Positions 61,847 through 64,000 of a stretch of DNA of 64,000 nt are shown in pieces. The notes under the pieces were generated by a model. The model was not told where the DNA came from, searched no databases, and saw nothing but the letters and a program-made list of their open reading frames with translations. This stretch comes from CAVSUR01 sp963731285 (GTDB lineage: Bacteria; Actinomycetota; Actinomycetes; Streptosporangiales; Streptosporangiaceae): positions 124,001 to 188,000 of the forward strand of contig CAVSUR010000001.1 in the NCBI GenBank assembly GCA_963731285.1. Direction: 5' to 3'. The position numbers and the translations under genes were made by a program. Numbering within the stretch: position 1 is the first letter of the stretch; each line of letters starts with the position of its first letter.

Positions 61847-63010
61847 ATGAGTGACATGCACCTCGAGACGGCCCTTTCACTGCCCGGCGGCTTCAGATTC
61901 GGGGAAGTGTCGAGCCTCACCGCGCTCAGGGCGGCCGCCTTGCCGGCACCCAGCCTGGGCCCACTTGCCGCCTTCACCAGCACGTTCAGGGGAAGCGGCT
62001 TCAACACCATCTTCCGGCCCGACAGCACGGCGACGCCGACGCCGCTGCCCATACCGGTCTCCGGAAGCGACAACGTGCTCGAGCTGAACCTCACCCTTGA
62101 GACCTTGTCGTTCTCGCCGAGGCTCGGTTCCGTCCCCAACCGGGGCAGCAGCGGGCAGGGCGACATCTTCCTGAACGGCGTCCCGTACCTGCAGACCATC
62201 AGCGACGTCACCGTCCCCAGCCAGCCGGTCGGCATTCATTTCGAGCCAGGGCTCTGGATGGCCGTTCCGGCAACCACGGACCCCGCCGAGGGCCCGACAG
62301 TCGTGCGCATGGCCTCAATTCCCCACGGCACGACGGTGGAGGCCCAGGGAACCTCCTCGGCAATCGCCGGAAAGCCCGTCATACCGGCCGTGGGCATCAC
62401 ACCGTTTTCGACCAAGCCGCCCCACAACAAGATCCCCTTCCCGAGCCAGACTGCGGCCACTAAGAACACGCCGCGGATCCCGCAGGATCTGACCTCCTTC
62501 ATCGCCGCCGGCACTATTACCCAGGCAATGCTGACTGACCCCAACACCCTTCTGCGGAACCACATCGCGTCGCAGACCATCACTTCTACGACCACCATCT
62601 CCATTACCAGCGCCCCGGCCGCCCCCCTGTTTGGCGGTGGCACCGGCAACATCGCCTTCCTGCTGGGGAATGCGTCAGCCGGCACGCCGAACGCCCAGAC
62701 CCTGAAAATGGAGGCGACGTTCTGGATCGAGACGGTCGAATTCACTATCGAGGTGCCAGTCTTCGAACCGGGTCAGCCGCCGCTGATCATCCCCGCGGAC
62801 ACCGGCGCCGCCGGGCAACCCGTCCCCGAATTCCTCGTGAACCCGCCGATCCCCATCACGGCACCGCGTTCGATCACTGTCAAGGCGACGCAGATCCAGT
62901 ACTCACAGCAGGTCTTCCTGAACTTCAACACCCTCACCTGGCCACACGTCTCGGTGGCCACGCTCGTGCCGAGCAGTCCCATCTCGATCCCGCCTTCCGC
63001 CTGGGCCTGA
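61847..63010 (+). CDS. Hypothetical beta-rich protein resembling a putative haem-binding family
   Basis: 387 residues; ATG preceded by GGAGGATG. LGPLAAFTSTFRGSGFNTIF, LELNLTLETLSFSPRLGSVP, NRGSSGQGDIFLNGVPYLQ, FEPGLWMAVPATTDP and VRMASIPHGTTVEAQGT, and the C-terminal PHVSVATLVPSS, correspond to a family in cyanobacteria, fungi and actinobacteria annotated as haem-binding/nitrobindin-like from the beta-barrel architecture; I recall the annotation but not experimental proof. No signal peptide or membrane segment. Codon use is visibly less GC-biased than in the flanking genes, suggesting recent acquisition. Flanked by low-coding sequence on both sides. Confidence 0.65.
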   Translation: MSDMHLETALSLPGGFRFGEVSSLTALRAAALPAPSLGPLAAFTSTFRGSGFNTIFRPDSTATPTPLPIPVSGSDNVLELNLTLETLSFSPRLGSVPNRGSSGQGDIFLNGVPYLQTISDVTVPSQPVGIHFEPGLWMAVPATTDPAEGPTVVRMASIPHGTTVEAQGTSSAIAGKPVIPAVGITPFSTKPPHNKIPFPSQTAATKNTPRIPQDLTSFIAAGTITQAMLTDPNTLLRNHIASQTITSTTTISITSAPAAPLFGGGTGNIAFLLGNASAGTPNAQTLKMEATFWIETVEFTIEVPVFEPGQPPLIIPADTGAAGQPVPEFLVNPPIPITAPRSITVKATQIQYSQQVFLNFNTLTWPHVSVATLVPSSPISIPPSAWA

Positions 63011-63727
63011 GCGGCCGAGCGAGGGAGACCATTCGGGAGTGACGCCTCCGATGAGGTCTTCATTGGCGTGCCGCTACAAGGCCGTGGCGGCAGCTGGCCA
63101 GACCACCCAGTCGTATCCGGCGAGGATCGCGGTCCCGAGGCGCAAGGCGAAGAGGAGCGCGCCTGCATTAGCCGTCTGCACATCCTGCTCCTGCTCCATT
63201 CGTCTGTGTCCCGGTGCAGAGCGACGGCAAACTCCACGGCGCATTGCCCAACGGGCACGTATCGGGCACGGACTCAGCCGCAAGCTTCTTCGAGGTCGAC
63301 TGACCGGAGAACCGGCCCGGAGACTGGCCCGGGAATTAGGGGCGCTCCGAGCGCGACTCGGATGCGCGACCTACTGGTGGCAGTGCGGTCACCGGATGTG
63401 ATCCAGGCCAAGCCCTTGCGGATCGCCGAGTACTACCGACCCGAATGTTATCTAGAGGACGCCCGCTAGCAAGTAGGGCAGCCAGGCTCGGGCGACCCCG
63501 GGTGGCTGCGACCTCATGGCTGCAAGTCATAACCGTAGGCGATCGGAACTGACGGGGCACCGGCTCTCGGCCGTGGCGTTGCTCACCCCGGTCAGAACAC
63601 AGATATGATCCGGGCGACCGGTTGCTTGCGTTCCCGTTTGCGGGTCGCAGCGCCCGGCGGGACGAGCCGCCTCCAGGCCAGGACAGGATGATCACGCTGA
63701 CTGAGGCTGGATGCAGGTACCGGCTGG
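63011..63727. other. Low-coding region between the haem-binding-like and DUF6325 genes
   Basis: About 720 bases with no gene I can support. Open frames on both strands are short, lack ribosome-binding sites and show no family. Composition is less GC-rich than the rest of the window. A fragment reading LARELGALRARLGCATYWWQ has a protein-like look but no recognised match. No transposase, tRNA or CRISPR-like repeat was seen. Confidence 0.5.
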
Positions 63728-64000
63728 TCACAGCTCATCGGAGGCGAGTAGCCCGATCTCGACGAGGTCGAGAGGGTGAACCCACTCGTCGCTGACGGCG
63801 ACCCCGCCTGCCTTTGCGATTGCTGCGCGCAGCGGAACGGCCCAGACGTGCTCGATCAGCGCGATGGCCGCCGCGCTGCCGGGCTCGATGGAGTCCGCGA
63901 CCTCCCACACCTCGGACTCGTCAATCAAGTGACCGTCGGTCCCGGCGTCCATACCGGCGATGGCTCCAGCCTCCATGCCGGCCTCACCGTCGGCCCCGAG
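63728..64000 (-). CDS. DUF6325-family protein, partial (5' end beyond the window)
   Basis: The C-terminal ~90 residues are visible, with IDESEVWEVADSIEPGSAAA, IALIEHVWAVPLRAAIAKAG and SDEWVHPLDLVEIGL. This matches the end of DUF6325/DUF1269-type membrane-associated proteins of actinobacteria (EHxWAxxLRxAxxxAGG). The reading frame stays open across the right edge; an internal Met near 63976 is not the true start. Function unknown. Confidence 0.75.
   Translation of the reverse strand, partial: LGADGEAGMEAGAIAGMDAGTDGHLIDESEVWEVADSIEPGSAAAIALIEHVWAVPLRAAIAKAGGVAVSDEWVHPLDLVEIGLLASDEL

Noticed and set aside
1..64000. tRNA or rRNA genes
   Set aside because: No tRNA-like TTCGANNC arm with flanking cloverleaf or rRNA conserved block was seen by eye; a covariance-model scan would be needed to exclude one firmly.
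1..64000. Insertion sequences or transposases
   Set aside because: No DDE, tyrosine or serine recombinase motif was recognised in any frame, and no terminal inverted repeats flank the gene remnants.

Overview
The window is very GC-rich and reads as chromosomal DNA of a filamentous-type actinobacterium (Streptomyces/Streptosporangiales grade). Markers are a WhiB-family protein, nickel superoxide dismutase with its maturation protease, the SigR(SigH)/RsrA thiol-stress pair, a PdtaS-like kinase, HspR, a DksA/TraR-like protein and the three-domain 2-oxoglutarate decarboxylase Kgd. GTG and TTG starts and four-base ATGA/GTGA gene overlaps are common. I cannot name the genus.

Layout. (1) 1-14.7 kb is a catabolic island. 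A minus-strand run (enolase-superfamily enzyme, iron alcohol dehydrogenase, urocanase HutU, M20 amidohydrolase) diverges from a plus-strand operon (two dipeptide-type ABC permeases, a double ATPase, a Tat-lipoprotein binding protein, an ornithine-cyclodeaminase-like protein and a histidine-ammonia-lyase-like protein lacking the MIO triad), followed by a thiol dioxygenase-rhodanese fusion. (2) 14.9-23.4 kb is mixed: a VIT1/CCC1 metal transporter, a GDP-mannose 4,6-dehydratase, a glycosyltransferase/methyltransferase/cyclase-fold/methyltransferase group, a 3Fe-4S ferredoxin, MntP, a nitrilase-family hydrolase and DedA. (3) 23.5-48 kb is a conserved core: kgd, a small DUF6104 protein, a PadR regulator, a quinone reductase, a CGNR regulator, an APC permease, sodX/sodN, an anti-sigma/sigma pair, a DAG-kinase-like protein, whiB1-like, pdtaS-like, a ThDP enzyme, a biotin carrier, rsrA, sigR, DksA/TraR, SRAP, aroA, rsgA and hisN. 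From memory, much of this order matches M. tuberculosis Rv3217c-Rv3228 and the S. coelicolor SCO52xx region. (4) 48-64 kb is accessory: a CBS protein, an SDR, a nucleotidyltransferase, a lipoprotein, a hspR/J-protein/hsp20 heat-shock unit, DoxX, an MFS-MarR fusion, a ring-cleavage-type catabolic group (VOC dioxygenase, alcohol dehydrogenase, IclR, FAH), a SnoaL-like protein, a putative haem-binding family protein and a DUF6325 gene running off the end. Gene remnants (biotin carboxylase, AMP ligase, amidohydrolase) are interspersed.

The strongest general signal is at least 20 single-base frameshifts, including in kgd, aroA, rsgA and a GDP-mannose dehydratase that carries four. The reading frame is recoverable by adding or removing one base each time, so I treat most as sequence errors and annotate the restored genes.

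The most interesting biology is in region 1. The lyase-fold protein has lost the MIO-forming serine and several catalytic residues, as expected of a MIO-independent lyase such as ergothionase. It sits with urocanase, a carbamoyl/formyl-amino-acid-type amidohydrolase, an ABC importer and a sulfur-handling dioxygenase-rhodanese fusion. I propose, as inference only, a pathway for ergothioneine, hercynine or a related histidine betaine. Other points are a SigR promoter (GGAAT-N18-GTT) placed to make a long SigR isoform, a CRP-like site before the whiB gene, and a minisatellite in the PadR gene whose flanking copies shift the reading frame by +1 and -1.
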